The notes beneath the pieces were generated by a model. That model had not been told where the DNA came from. It did no database searches and saw only the letters and a program-made list of their open reading frames with translations. Below, piece after piece: positions 9,653-18,833 of a stretch of 64,000 bases of DNA (its first letter is position 1; each line of letters starts with the position of its first letter). Source of the stretch: Bacillus sp. AFS059628 (lineage in GTDB: Bacteria; Bacillota; Bacilli; Bacillales; Bacillaceae_G); NCBI RefSeq assembly GCF_002571225.1, contig NZ_NVEC01000023.1, positions 13,896 through 77,895 of the forward strand, written 5' to 3'. The position numbers and the translations under genes are program-made.

Positions 9653-10483
9653 ATGAAACGCAATATTATTTTTGGTTGTATTTTTGTATTAGGACTAGGG
9701 ATTTTTTTATATCCAACAATCAGCAACTGGTTAGCAACTCGAACACATTACTCTCAGATTAGTTCTTATGATGCCAAAGTAAAGGCTCTTCAAAAGGAAG
9801 AATTAGAGCGTAGAGAAAAGGAAGCAAAGGAGTATAATAAGAACGTACAAAATTCTACTCAAACATTTGCAGATCCATTTGCAGAAAAAGAAAAGACTGG
9901 TGGAAAATCCTATGCGGATGCACTTAACATAGGAGATGTGATGGGATATGTGGAAATTCCTAAAATTAAGGTGAAACTACCTATCTATCAAGGAACTTCT
10001 GAGGAAGTATTAAGTCGGGGGGTAGGTTATTTAGATAAATCCTCCTTACCTGTGGGAGGAACAGGCACACATACGGTATTAACAGGACATCGAGGCCTAC
10101 CTTCAGCAGTATTATTTACAGATTTAGATAAAATGAAAGAGTCAGACGTATTTTATATTCATTCTTTAGATAAGGTTCTTGCGTATCAAGTAGATCAAAT
10201 TAAAGTGGTATTACCAAGTGAAACAGAGGATTTACTGGTTGTAAATAATCAGGATTACGCCACATTGCTGACTTGTACACCGTATGGAGTAAATACGCAT
10301 CGATTATTAGTGAGAGGGCATCGGATCCCATATGAAGCAACAGGAAAAGAGAAACCAAGTGAAAATCTTTCAGAATCTCCTATTGTAGAAAATTGGGAGA
10401 TCATTGCGGCAATCAGTATACTAATTATGAGTGTCTTCTTATTCCTAAAGAGAAGAAGAAAGAAAAAACTAGAAAGTAAATAG
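9653..10483 (+). CDS. class C (pilus-assembly) sortase 1
   Basis: The product has 276 residues and an N-terminal membrane helix (IIFGCIFVLGLGIFLYP). A lid with the DPF motif is near residue 75 (ADPFAEKE), then comes the catalytic domain with LTGHRG (His), LLTCTPYG (Cys) and RLLVRGHR (Arg), and a C-terminal membrane helix with a basic tail. This layout is that of class C sortases that polymerise pilins. I chose ATG 9653 because AAAGGAG ends 5 nt before it; an upstream in-frame TTG at 9608 lies inside the preceding hairpin. It is followed after 22 bp by a second sortase. Confidence 0.93.
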   Translation: MKRNIIFGCIFVLGLGIFLYPTISNWLATRTHYSQISSYDAKVKALQKEELERREKEAKEYNKNVQNSTQTFADPFAEKEKTGGKSYADALNIGDVMGYVEIPKIKVKLPIYQGTSEEVLSRGVGYLDKSSLPVGGTGTHTVLTGHRGLPSAVLFTDLDKMKESDVFYIHSLDKVLAYQVDQIKVVLPSETEDLLVVNNQDYATLLTCTPYGVNTHRLLVRGHRIPYEATGKEKPSENLSESPIVENWEIIAAISILIMSVFLFLKRRRKKKLESK

Positions 10484-10505
10484 AGTTATAGTGTGTGGTG
10501 AAAAT

Positions 10506-11324
10506 ATGAAAAAGATGTTACTTAGTGCAACATTGTTTATTCTCGGATTTAGCATCTTTCTATATCCAACTGTTTCGAATTATATGAATCAACGTGTATA
10601 CGAAACAGAAATAATTAATTATGAGAAGCGAGTAGGAAAGTTAAAAGATGAGGATTTACGTAATAAATTTAAAGTCATGCAAGCCTATAATGAGTCCTTA
10701 AAAGGATTATCTTTTTCTATGCAAGATCCTTTTAATAGTAATGATAAGAAAAATGAAGCCTTTGTAAATTTTATTAAGAAGAATGATGTACTAGGTACAG
10801 TCATCATTCCAAAAATTAATGAAGAACTTCCTATTTATTTAGGAGCAACTCAGGAACATCTTAGCATGGGAGTTGGGCAAATTGGTGGAACATCTTTTCC
10901 TTTAGGTGGACAAGATACGCATACGGTCTTAGCGGGCCATCGTGGTTATCATGGAGCTAAGATGTTTCGACATTTAGATCAATTACAGAAGGGTGATAGA
11001 TTCTATATCCGTATTTTAGGAGAAGAATTAACCTATGAAGTAACAGGTCACGAAGTGATACTTCCTAGCCAAGTTGAAAAACTCGCTATTATAAAAGGAA
11101 AAGATAAGGCTACATTACTCACATGTGAACCTTATACTTCAAGTAAATATCGTTTACTCATTTATGGAGAAAGAGTAAATAATGAAATAAAAGAAAACAG
11201 TACAGAGAGCATGATTAAAATTAAGAAAAATCAAAAGCAAGATTTTGTAAAAACAATAAGTTTTATTGTTATAGGAATTTTAGTCATATTTATTGCTTTA
11301 TTTGGTCTATTAAGAAGAAAGTAG
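10506..11324 (+). CDS. class C (pilus-assembly) sortase 2
   Basis: The product has 272 residues and is a paralogue of the preceding sortase. It has an N-terminal membrane helix ending FLYPTVSNYM, a lid motif DPF (QDPFNSND), AGHRGYHG (His), LLTCEPYTSS (Cys), YRLLIYGER (Arg), and a C-terminal helix with RRK. ATG 10506 fits the family N terminus; a GTG at 10491 is also in frame but would add an unlikely hydrophilic start. The two sortases may divide the work between polymerisation and tip incorporation, which is inference. It is the last gene of the pilus operon. Confidence 0.92.
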   Translation: MKKMLLSATLFILGFSIFLYPTVSNYMNQRVYETEIINYEKRVGKLKDEDLRNKFKVMQAYNESLKGLSFSMQDPFNSNDKKNEAFVNFIKKNDVLGTVIIPKINEELPIYLGATQEHLSMGVGQIGGTSFPLGGQDTHTVLAGHRGYHGAKMFRHLDQLQKGDRFYIRILGEELTYEVTGHEVILPSQVEKLAIIKGKDKATLLTCEPYTSSKYRLLIYGERVNNEIKENSTESMIKIKKNQKQDFVKTISFIVIGILVIFIALFGLLRRK

Positions 11325-11352
11325 CCTTTTCATTCATTAAAAATATAAGATA

Positions 11353-11399
11353 AAGAGGTTCTTTTCTTAAAAGGTTAAATTTTAGGAAAAGAGCTTCTT
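11353..11399 (+). terminator. terminator of the pilus operon
   Basis: AAGAGGTTCTTTTC (11353-11366) pairs with GAAAAGAGCTTCTT (11386-11399) with two mismatches or wobbles, just after the second sortase. Confidence 0.65.
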
Positions 11400-11515
11400 G
11401 ATTTATAGTAAGCATTTATTTTTTAAAATTTCTATCATTCTGATTATCTGCCTTTTATCTTAAGTAGTACTTTAAAGTATACTTTTTTAAAAATTTATAG
11501 TAAAATTTTTCAGTA

Positions 11516-11557
11516 AAATTTCACATAGTATACATATTTGTATACTATGTGAAATTT
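11516..11557. promoter_or_regulatory. perfect 18-bp inverted repeat upstream of second regulator
   Basis: AAATTTCACATAGTATAC (11516-11533) and its exact complement (11540-11557) flank a 6-nt loop, 29 bp before the regulator ATG. No T run follows, so an operator or a leader RNA structure is more likely than a terminator. No matching repeat was seen before the first regulator. Confidence 0.6.
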
Positions 11558-11586
11558 ATATATTTGTAATTAAAAGGAGGATAAGT

Positions 11587-12813
11587 ATGAAAAAAATTGA
11601 TATAGAGTACTTATGTAAGCTCGTCCATAACACATTTTATGTACCTGTATATTTTCTTTCGGGGGAAGGAGAAATATTACATTCTTTTACTTGCTATGAT
11701 ACATATAGCCCTTTTTATGCAAGCAGAGAAGAACATTTTCAGGCATTGTATCAAGAAAATGATCCTTACAATTTTCCGATTTTTAGGGGTAACCATTACT
11801 TAGAAAACTTTGTATTAATTCGGATTAAAAATCACGAAGGGATAAAAGGAACGATTGTCATCGGACCAACTACCTATCCAAAAGTAACAGATGAAATGGC
11901 AGGAAATCTTGTGAAAGCCTTTCATGCAAGTGAGAAGATACAGGAAGGCTTGTCTTACTATCAATCTCTACTTGAGATGAAAAAAATGACGTTACTTCAT
12001 ATAGGGATTTTCTTACATTACATGATTTTTCAAGAAAGATTAGATATTGATACCGTTTGGAAAAAAAATAAATTGTTAGAAGAGAAACCTTATAAAATGG
12101 TGAATCCAGATTTATATATTTCCAAACGTCGGCAAGATGATCCTAATAATTACAATATTGCTTTAGAACAGAAACTTTTTTCGCAAATAAAAGAAGGGAA
12201 TAAAGAAAATGTGATTAAATATGCGTATTCTTTTCCTCAAGAAGATGCAGGAATCACATCTCAGGGAAACCAACTGAGAAATCAAAAGAATAATGGGATT
12301 ATTGCTATTACGTTAGCTACAAGGTATGCGATTGCTGGAAATTTACCCTCAGATATTGCTTTTTCTCTTAGTATTTTATACATACAAACGCTTGAACAGT
12401 TAGACAATATGTATTCTGTTAATCGATTGATAGAAGATGCCTTATGTACGTTTGCAGATCGTGTAAAGGAATACAAAACAAAGAAGTATTCAAATACGAT
12501 TACGACATGCTTAAACTACGTAAGCAATAATATCTACCATGAAATTTCACTAAATGAGCTTGCTGATTTTTTAGGAGTTAATCCAACCTATTTATCTAAA
12601 TTATTTAAAAAAGAAGTAGGAATTCCTTTGAGCCTGTATATTCAAAAAGAACGAATAGAAGAAGCAAAAAAATTATTAACCTTAACTTCCTATACCTTAG
12701 CAGATATTTGTCTGTGGCTTAACTTTAATGATCAAAGTTACTTCACTAGAGTTTTTAAAAAAATAACGACAATGACACCAAAACAATATCGTGAAAAACA
12801 CACTGTAATTTAA
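11587..12813 (+). CDS. second AraC-family regulator, YSIRK-targeted surface antigen type
   Basis: The product has 408 residues and is a close paralogue of the regulator at 953-2182, with the same domain order: an N-terminal sensor-like region and a C-terminal AraC helix-turn-helix pair (LNELADFLGVNPTYLSKLFK; DICLWLNFNDQSYFTRVFKK). The start has AAAGGAGG 6 nt upstream. It follows the pilus operon terminator and has its own upstream inverted repeat. Two similar regulators on either side of one surface-structure operon suggest dual or antagonistic control, but this is inferred from position only. Confidence 0.88.
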   Translation: MKKIDIEYLCKLVHNTFYVPVYFLSGEGEILHSFTCYDTYSPFYASREEHFQALYQENDPYNFPIFRGNHYLENFVLIRIKNHEGIKGTIVIGPTTYPKVTDEMAGNLVKAFHASEKIQEGLSYYQSLLEMKKMTLLHIGIFLHYMIFQERLDIDTVWKKNKLLEEKPYKMVNPDLYISKRRQDDPNNYNIALEQKLFSQIKEGNKENVIKYAYSFPQEDAGITSQGNQLRNQKNNGIIAITLATRYAIAGNLPSDIAFSLSILYIQTLEQLDNMYSVNRLIEDALCTFADRVKEYKTKKYSNTITTCLNYVSNNIYHEISLNELADFLGVNPTYLSKLFKKEVGIPLSLYIQKERIEEAKKLLTLTSYTLADICLWLNFNDQSYFTRVFKKITTMTPKQYREKHTVI

Positions 12814-12979
12814 AAATATTATGTGACAAACATGTCCAACTTGGTCCATTAGGAATGAAAGTTTCATATAAAAATCTATATTTCTATGTGAAAGAATATG
12901 TGTTTATACATCTATTCATAGTATATAATGTAACTTCTTTTTACAAAGCCAATAGATGTACTAAAATCAACAAATTGCA

Positions 12980-13437
12980 TGAATGCATCACAGATTTCGC
13001 GATACGGGAAAGCCCATACCGGACTTTTGTCCGCCTTTAGGCATGGGACGAAAGTATCGCTTTTTCATAAATATACATTTATGCTTTTTCTTTTTCCGGC
13101 AGAAGACTTCCTCCTCAATTGGTGAGTAGGTGTAATAGTACCAGTAAATAGGTAGAAGGTGAATGTCGTCTGGCGTAAGTTAAAATGCTTGATATTATAT
13201 ACCTCCACAGTTTCCTCTTTGAAAACTCAAGATATGGGGTTGCAGAAAAATTGTTCGAGTCGTAAAAGATACAGCGTTCTATTATCCAGGCTTGCCGAAT
13301 TTACAAAAATCAAGCTAAAGTAGGAAGCTTGGTGTGTCAATGAACAAGAGATTTCCGTTCTCGCTGTAGGAATTCTACAGACAGAGCCAGCTAAGATAAT
13401 GAGTGGTTATATCTAAGTCGTGAGCAGTTCATGAAAT
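12980..13437 (+). mobile_element. IS200/IS605-like remnant, no intact transposase
   Basis: This stretch has no convincing gene. It opens with a nested hairpin: GCGATAC (12999-13005) pairs with GTATCGC (13054-13060), GGAC pairs with GTCC inside, and TTTTT follows. It ends in a GTGAGCAGTTCA motif (13420-13431), a type of right end seen with tnpB/omega-RNA elements. A very similar GTGAGTAGTTCA occurs at about 14214. The end falls in the stop codon of the converging gene at 13429. The assignment rests on these motifs and not on a readable TnpB. A plain terminator plus unknown sequence is the alternative. Confidence 0.4.
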
Positions 13438-13995
13438 TAGCTTTGCTTTACATATCCAAGTTTGTGTTTGCTTTTTTTCATCATTTATAAGTTCAATACG
13501 AATTTCTAATTTAATTCCGATATCTAAAAATAAATCTCCTTTATAATAAATTTGAATATTTTTCTCCTTTTTTATCTTAGTATTTTTTAAGAATCCATAC
13601 CTTCCAGAAAGACCATTAATAAAGTTTCTTATTACATCTTCTAACTTATAAATTGAACTATATTCTTTTTCAATATTCCATTGATCAATAACCACAGTAT
13701 TTTTAGAATGATTCAAAATAATTTTTTTCAGTTGTTCTTCAGAATCCTTTTCTAAAAGTAATTTTTCAACATTTATATTTAAAATTCTCCAAGAATCTTC
13801 AAGTTCTAATTGTAGTTCTAAATCTTCTAAGCTACTAAAATACATATTTAAAAAGTGATGTCCATTCGTACCAATCAAAGCATATTTATCTTGAATTAAA
13901 CAATCTATTGATAGTTTGGATACAATGTATATTCCAGTTAGTTTTTCACCAGAAAAAATTTGAATAATAGTACCTAATCTTATTTTATTTTCCAT
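13429..13995 (-). CDS. hypothetical protein, 188 aa, 3' end formed by a mobile-element end
   Basis: I do not recognise this soluble, Lys/Glu/Ile-rich protein of 188 residues. It has no signal peptide or membrane helix. Its last codons and TGA stop coincide with the GTGAGCAGTTCA end of the IS200/IS605-like stretch, so the natural C terminus may have been cut off. Upstream on its coding strand lies the structured-RNA-like region at 14060-14245. It may be an immunity- or phage-type gene, but nothing in the sequence shows that. Confidence 0.5.
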   Translation of the reverse strand: MENKIRLGTIIQIFSGEKLTGIYIVSKLSIDCLIQDKYALIGTNGHHFLNMYFSSLEDLELQLELEDSWRILNINVEKLLLEKDSEEQLKKIILNHSKNTVVIDQWNIEKEYSSIYKLEDVIRNFINGLSGRYGFLKNTKIKKEKNIQIYYKGDLFLDIGIKLEIRIELINDEKKQTQTWICKAKLIS

Positions 13996-14059
13996 GAATT
14001 TCTCTTCCTTATTTAAAATTGAAATAGAATATTCACCTCCAATAATTTTTATCGTCTTC

Positions 14060-14245
14060 TGACAGAGTACTCTCTCCTCAAGCGTATGAAGAGCGTTAGC
14101 CCAACGGGAGGTGGGAGGTGAATTCAGTAGGCATAGCCTACTGAATTAGAAACCGGTTAGGTTTCTGTACTTAGGAATCTTCCGCTTCAAACAGTCCACA
14201 AGGATGTTAAGTGGTGAGTAGTTCAATAAAGTTTTGTACCGCTCC
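14060..14245 (+). ncRNA. structured-RNA-like stretch, possible omega-RNA / IS605-type right end
   Basis: Two clean hairpins stand next to each other. AATTCAGTAGGC (14121-14132) pairs perfectly with GCCTACTGAATT (14136-14147), and GAAACC (14149-14154) pairs with GGTTTC (14160-14165). The stretch ends in GTGGTGAGTAGTTCA, as does the remnant 800 bp to the left. The pattern resembles the 3' RNA part of tnpB-type elements, but no tnpB frame is present, so it would be a solo copy. Confidence is limited because no covariance search was possible. Confidence 0.4.
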
Positions 14246-14322
14246 AATAATTCAACTACCTTAAATATTAAATACTTCTAAATTCACTACTATTTTGTTG
14301 ATTATTAGAATTAATTAATTTT

Positions 14323-14589
14323 TTACCTTAATAATATCTCTATTAGGGTATTTATTTTTTTATCTTGTACACTGTAATAAACTTCGTATCCCTTTCGATT
14401 ACTAGCTAGTATTTTTTGTGATTTCAATATAGCTAGATGTTGAGATGTGGTAGACTGTGGCCTTTCTAAAAAGTCTGCTATTTGATTTACAGTGCATGGA
14501 CCTCTTTTATTAAGTTCTATTACTATTTTAATTCTTATTGAATGTGATATTGCCTTTAAAAGGTTAGCGTTTTCTTTATAAATAGACAT
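14323..14589 (-). CDS. ArsR-family winged-helix repressor
   Basis: This 88-residue protein is a compact ArsR/SmtB fold: ISHSIRIKIVIELNKRGPCTVNQIADFLERPQ, then the recognition helix STTSQHLAILKSQKIL and a wing RKGYEVYYSV. Only one cysteine is present and no metal-binding cluster is obvious, so it may sense something other than metal. No partner gene is adjacent; the next genes are 700 bp or more away. The ATG start with GGGAG upstream is reasonable. Confidence 0.82.
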   Translation of the reverse strand: MSIYKENANLLKAISHSIRIKIVIELNKRGPCTVNQIADFLERPQSTTSQHLAILKSQKILASNRKGYEVYYSVQDKKINTLIEILLR

Positions 14590-15224
14590 TTAAATTTTTC
14601 TCCCTAACGTGTATTTCTATTAATGGTTGAATTAAAAATATATATAAGATTAATTATTTTATGAAAATTAATTGTGAAATCTTCCTGTTTTTATAAGTGA
14701 AATAATGCTTGTCATTTATCGATTTGAGGATAACAAAACATTGGTATTGTAAAGTAAAAGTAATGTTTAATAATTACTCCAGGGTATTTACTGATTCTCT
14801 TTGTATACAAAAGATATACCTTATACCTTAAAGAATTTATAATTTAACAATTATAAAATGTAAATATAAAAACTATTTTGTTATAAGGATAATGGATATT
14901 GCAATAAATTGATTGTAGTATTTTTGCAATTATTGTATTTATTTGAGGGCGGATATTCTTTTTTGTTTTCTTATGTAAATTATGTGACTCATTAACGGTT
15001 TATTTTGTAAACCTGGGATGAAACATAACTGTTTGATTGCAATTCCATTCTAAAATTTGAAATTGGAATTTCTTAATCAATTACGTGTTCAAAGATGTAG
15101 GGAAGATTTGAAATGCCTATAAAAGTGTACCTTTATAAAGAGTTTCGAGTTGTAGGTTAGTAACTAGAAATGAAACCAATTTTTTGTTGATTTATCACTT
15201 TAATTTTATTAACGAATAAAAAAG
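14590..15224. other. gene-free A+T-rich stretch
   Basis: This is about 630 bp of A+T-rich sequence between the ArsR gene and the GNAT terminator. I see no open frame, tRNA or clear repeat in it. It may hold the ArsR promoter near 14600-14680. Confidence 0.4.
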
Positions 15225-15249
15225 CCCTATACTTCATTGAAGTATAGGG
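15225..15249 (-). terminator. terminator of the GNAT gene
   Basis: CCCTATACTTCA and TGAAGTATAGGG form a perfect stem. On the minus strand it is followed by CTTTTTTATT. Confidence 0.85.
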
Positions 15250-15261
15250 AAGAGACAGAAA

Positions 15262-15792
15262 TTAATCAGTTATTAATTTCGAATAGATACTTAAATCGAT
15301 GAATTTTCCATTTGATTTTTCACTTTTTCTTAGCGTTCCTTCTAACGTGAATTTTAATTTTTTTAAAACACTTATGGAATTTAGATTCTCAGGTTCAACT
15401 TTTGCTTCAATGCGGTTTAGCTTTAAATTAGTAAATGCATAGTCTAATAAAGCGGAGATTGCTTCAGGTGCATATCCTTTGCCCCAGAATGCTTTTGAAA
15501 TATCATAACCAATCTCAGTTTTAGAGTTTTCAAAATCTAAGAAATTATAACCACATGAACCAATGATTTGATTAGATTTTGCTTCGATAATAGTAAATCG
15601 GAGCGCTTTATTACTTTGAGCCATCTCGTTTAGAAATTTAATCATGTCTTTTGCTTGATCCTCAGTATTGAAATTAATAATATTCATGAATTTCGTAACA
15701 TCTGGATCAGACCATATTTTAAATAAACTTAATGAATCGGATTCTTTTGTTTTTCTTAAATGTAATCTTTGTGTGTATAATTCTGTAATCAA
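15262..15792 (-). CDS. GNAT N-acetyltransferase, RimJ/RimL-like
   Basis: The product has 176 residues from a TTG start at 15792. I chose TTG because a perfect GGAGGT (15800-15805) lies 7 nt before it, and that Shine-Dalgarno overlaps the upstream in-frame ATG (15807), making the ATG unlikely. The sequence shows the RimJ/RimL acetyltransferase layout: LHLRKTKESDS, an acetyl-CoA loop around AFWGKGYAPEAISALLDYAF, then NRIEAKVEPENLNSISVLKKLKF. The substrate is unknown; family members acetylate protein N termini or small molecules. It is a single gene with its own terminator. Confidence 0.85.
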   Translation of the reverse strand: MITELYTQRLHLRKTKESDSLSLFKIWSDPDVTKFMNIINFNTEDQAKDMIKFLNEMAQSNKALRFTIIEAKSNQIIGSCGYNFLDFENSKTEIGYDISKAFWGKGYAPEAISALLDYAFTNLKLNRIEAKVEPENLNSISVLKKLKFTLEGTLRKSEKSNGKFIDLSIYSKLITD

Positions 15793-16085
15793 TACTTTTA
15801 CCTCCATTATATTAGTGATGGGTAGATTAAAAATATTGATATCTGCGCATAATTCAGCCCTTTCTACTCTCAGTTATTATTTATTATACATGAGAGAAAT
15901 AGAGAGAGGGAATTATGTGATTTTTTATATCTACTTTGTTTCTTAATTGTTTTTTCTATTTAATAGCACAAGTGATTTCATTAAAATGAAAGGGGAAAAT
16001 CCTTAGCTTTACTTCAAGTATCAGTACGTGATTGATATTAGTAATAATAGAATAGTTAATTAAACTTTAGGGGAGGAACAATAAT

Positions 16086-17288
16086 ATGGCAAAAGTTCTA
16101 ATGTTTAATTTTCCAGGAGAGGGACATATTAATCCGACAATTGCACTTATCGAAGAACTAATAAAAAGAGGCGAGGAAGTTATTTACTATTGCGTAGAAA
16201 AGTATAGAAGTAAAATAGAGAATACAGGAGCTGTATTTCGACCATATGAAAATTTCATATCACAAATAGACATGGTAAAAAGAATGAGTAGGCAAATGGA
16301 TTCTCAAGAACTATTATTACACATGGTAAAATCCATGGATAAAATAATAGAGGTAATTTTAGAAGAAGTAAAAGAAGAAGAATACGATTATGTTATATAT
16401 GATAATAATTTTGCTGTTGGATGGATCATAGCAGAAGTATTACAATTACCTAAAATTTCTTCATGTACAACATTTGCCGTTACTAAAAAGATGGCCTCTA
16501 CTCTTATGAAAAATCATGGAGAAGAAAATAAAAAATCTCCTTCATATCAGGAAGTCATGTATATTTTAAAAAAATGGGAAGATATGTATGGTATTACCCT
16601 TAATGAAAGACAAAATGTAATGACATGCCCGGGGGATATTACAATTGTATATACATCAAAATTGTATCAACCAAATGTAGAGGAATTTGATGATTCTTAT
16701 ATATTTGTCGGGACTTCTATTGCACAGCGTAAAGATGTAGAGACTTTTTCCTTAGAACAGGAAAAGGGAAACGAGCTTATTTTTATTTCTATGGGAACAG
16801 TATTTAACGAACAACCTGACTTTTATTACACATGTTTTGAAGCATTTCGAGATAGCCCGGTTACTGTCATATTAGCTGTAGGAGAACAAAATGATATTAG
16901 TCAATTAGAAAATATCCCTTCTAATTTTAAGCTATATAATTACGTTCCTCAATTAGACATTCTACAAGATACTGATCTATTTATTACACACGGAGGAATG
17001 AATAGTTCTAGTGAAAGTTTGTATTTTGGTGTTCCTATGCTAGTTATTCCAGTTATGGGAGATCAGCCTATAGTTGCTCAAAGAATAGAAGAATTAGAAG
17101 CCGGAGTTCAGTTAAATCGAAATTTGCTTACTCCAGAAATATTACGTAATACAGCAATGCATGTGTTATCAAATGATATTTATACAAAAAATAGCCATAG
17201 AATTGGAAAATCTTTAAAAAATGCTGGAGGATATAATAAGGCAGTCGATGAAATTGAAAACTTTAAATTTAAAATGAATATTAAGTAA
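16086..17288 (+). CDS. macrolide-type UDP-glycosyltransferase (MGT/YjiC family)
   Basis: This 400-residue GT-B glycosyltransferase starts with the acceptor-domain motif PGEGHINPTIALIEEL. The C-terminal nucleotide-sugar site is clear: FISMGTVFN, then YVPQLDILQDTDLFITHGGMNSSSESLYFGVP and GDQPIVAQRIEE. Family members attach sugars to macrolides, flavonoids and other aglycones, often for inactivation. The ATG has GGGGAGG 8 nt upstream. The alpha/beta hydrolase 60 bp downstream is probably in the same transcript. Confidence 0.9.
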   Translation: MAKVLMFNFPGEGHINPTIALIEELIKRGEEVIYYCVEKYRSKIENTGAVFRPYENFISQIDMVKRMSRQMDSQELLLHMVKSMDKIIEVILEEVKEEEYDYVIYDNNFAVGWIIAEVLQLPKISSCTTFAVTKKMASTLMKNHGEENKKSPSYQEVMYILKKWEDMYGITLNERQNVMTCPGDITIVYTSKLYQPNVEEFDDSYIFVGTSIAQRKDVETFSLEQEKGNELIFISMGTVFNEQPDFYYTCFEAFRDSPVTVILAVGEQNDISQLENIPSNFKLYNYVPQLDILQDTDLFITHGGMNSSSESLYFGVPMLVIPVMGDQPIVAQRIEELEAGVQLNRNLLTPEILRNTAMHVLSNDIYTKNSHRIGKSLKNAGGYNKAVDEIENFKFKMNIK

Positions 17289-17349
17289 AACAAAACTACT
17301 GTGACTTTAAAAGTGAACTATGAAAATGATTTATATGGAGGGAACTAAA

Positions 17350-18258
17350 ATGAAGATTTTAGAACAAAAATATCAAGAAACTAACTATCTACAATCTTAT
17401 GAGAAAAGTCTAAAATTATGGCCAACTAGTTTTTTATCTTATTTTGTGGAAACATCTCAAGGAAAGACCCATATTATTGAAAGTGGTAATAAATTAGCAC
17501 AACCTCTCGTATTACTCCATGGAGCGAAGATGAGTTCGACAATGTGGTATCCAAATATCTTACACTGGAGTAACCATTTTAGAATAATATGTATTGATAT
17601 TTTAGGGGATAAAAATAAAAGTGTTCTCAAAAAAGGCTTTACAGATCGCTTAAGTTACGCACTATGGTTAAAAGAAGTACTACATACATTAGAAATTAAT
17701 AACATAAACATTGTAGGGTTGTCATATGGTGCTTTGCATACTGTTAACTTCTTGACATTTTTTCCAGAGAAGGTAAATAAGGCTGTAATAATGAGTCCTG
17801 CAGCAACGTATATTCCTTTTCATCCTTTGTTTTTTTCCTATGCTTCAGGAATGATGAATAGTAGGGAAGGGGTCGAGAAATTTTTAGAGTGGATTTTTGA
17901 TAATCGATACACTATTCATCCTTATATTCAAGAACAATTGATAGCAGGAATGATGTGGAATAATTCAGTGAAAAATGAAACTCCAACAGAGCAGGGATTT
18001 CCATATATTTTTACGAATCAAGAGTTAGCCAAAATTCAAACGCCAATGCTGTTAATGTTAGGAGAGAATGAAGTAATGTATAACCCAATAGAAGCTTTCA
18101 AATGTGCTGAAAATTCATCACCCAATCTAACTATAGAATTGGTGAAGAATGTAGGTCATTTAATGTCTTTAGAAAATCCTCAATATATAAATAGTCGTAT
18201 AATTGAATTTTTAAATGAACGAAGCATCTCTAGTGCCTCATTACAGATGCTTCATTAG
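17350..18258 (+). CDS. alpha/beta hydrolase
   Basis: The product has 302 residues. An oxyanion-hole HG is in LVLLHGAKMSS, the nucleophile elbow is GLSYGA with S125, and the catalytic His is in NVGHLMS (H270); the acid is likely in the LMLGENEVMY region. I chose ATG 17350 because GGAGGG precedes it at a proper distance, whereas an in-frame ATG at 17320 has no site. It probably shares a transcript with the glycosyltransferase. An esterase or peroxidase-like hydrolase role is possible, and the substrate is unknown. Confidence 0.87.
   Translation: MKILEQKYQETNYLQSYEKSLKLWPTSFLSYFVETSQGKTHIIESGNKLAQPLVLLHGAKMSSTMWYPNILHWSNHFRIICIDILGDKNKSVLKKGFTDRLSYALWLKEVLHTLEINNINIVGLSYGALHTVNFLTFFPEKVNKAVIMSPAATYIPFHPLFFSYASGMMNSREGVEKFLEWIFDNRYTIHPYIQEQLIAGMMWNNSVKNETPTEQGFPYIFTNQELAKIQTPMLLMLGENEVMYNPIEAFKCAENSSPNLTIELVKNVGHLMSLENPQYINSRIIEFLNERSISSASLQMLH
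18221..18253 (+). terminator. hairpin overlapping the end of the hydrolase gene
   Basis: GAAGCATCT (18221-18229) pairs with AGATGCTTC (18245-18253). The stem encodes the last residues of the hydrolase and is followed by a weak T run. Confidence 0.45.
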
Positions 18259-18700
18259 CCGTTTCACTTTTAAGAACTGTAATATTTAAACTAAAAAAGC
18301 AATCTTTTTATTGAATATGTGAATTTTTATCTGTCAATTACTTAATATTTTTCAATTAGCTAAAACAGTAAGGAGCTCAATTAATTGTGTAAACATGAAA
18401 ATATTTACTAGTACTAACACTGTAGATATTGATTTATTTGTAAAATTAACAACCTTTTCGAAAAAAGTTTATTCAAAAAACTTTTCTAAAAACACACTTC
18501 AAAAGGTTCAGGATAATCTTTTGAATCATATATGAAATGTTGGAGAAGGGTCTTCCTTTAAGGTAATGCAACTTCTGTAATTCATATTCATAATATATAT
18601 TATAATAGGATAAGAATGAGCGCATCTTACAAAAGGTAAAATGAGTCTAGTTCAGTAAATCTAAAAAATTTAGTCGCTTTATGTGTATGGGAGCTTCTAT
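18259..18700. other. gene-free stretch
   Basis: This is about 440 bp of A+T-rich sequence between the converging hydrolase and DUF418 genes, with no convincing frame. Confidence 0.4.
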
Positions 18701-18728
18701 GAGAAAAGACACCTTAAGGTGCCTTTCT
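18701..18728. terminator. terminator between converging genes
   Basis: AGAAAAGACACCTT pairs with AAGGTGCCTTTCT (18702-18727) with small mismatches. It lies about 100 bp past the end of the minus-strand DUF418 gene. Confidence 0.6.
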
Positions 18729-18833
18729 CCGACTTGAATTACTTTTATTTTAAACCACTAATATATCTTTAATCTTTCATATGATATTTTATCATTTATT
18801 TCAGCTAGTTGCATGAAACTGGTGAAAAATAGG

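Noticed and set aside
12855-13040. 61-codon open frame after the second pilus regulator
   Set aside because: No ribosome site, odd composition, and its 3' end is the structured hairpin of the IS605-like stretch.
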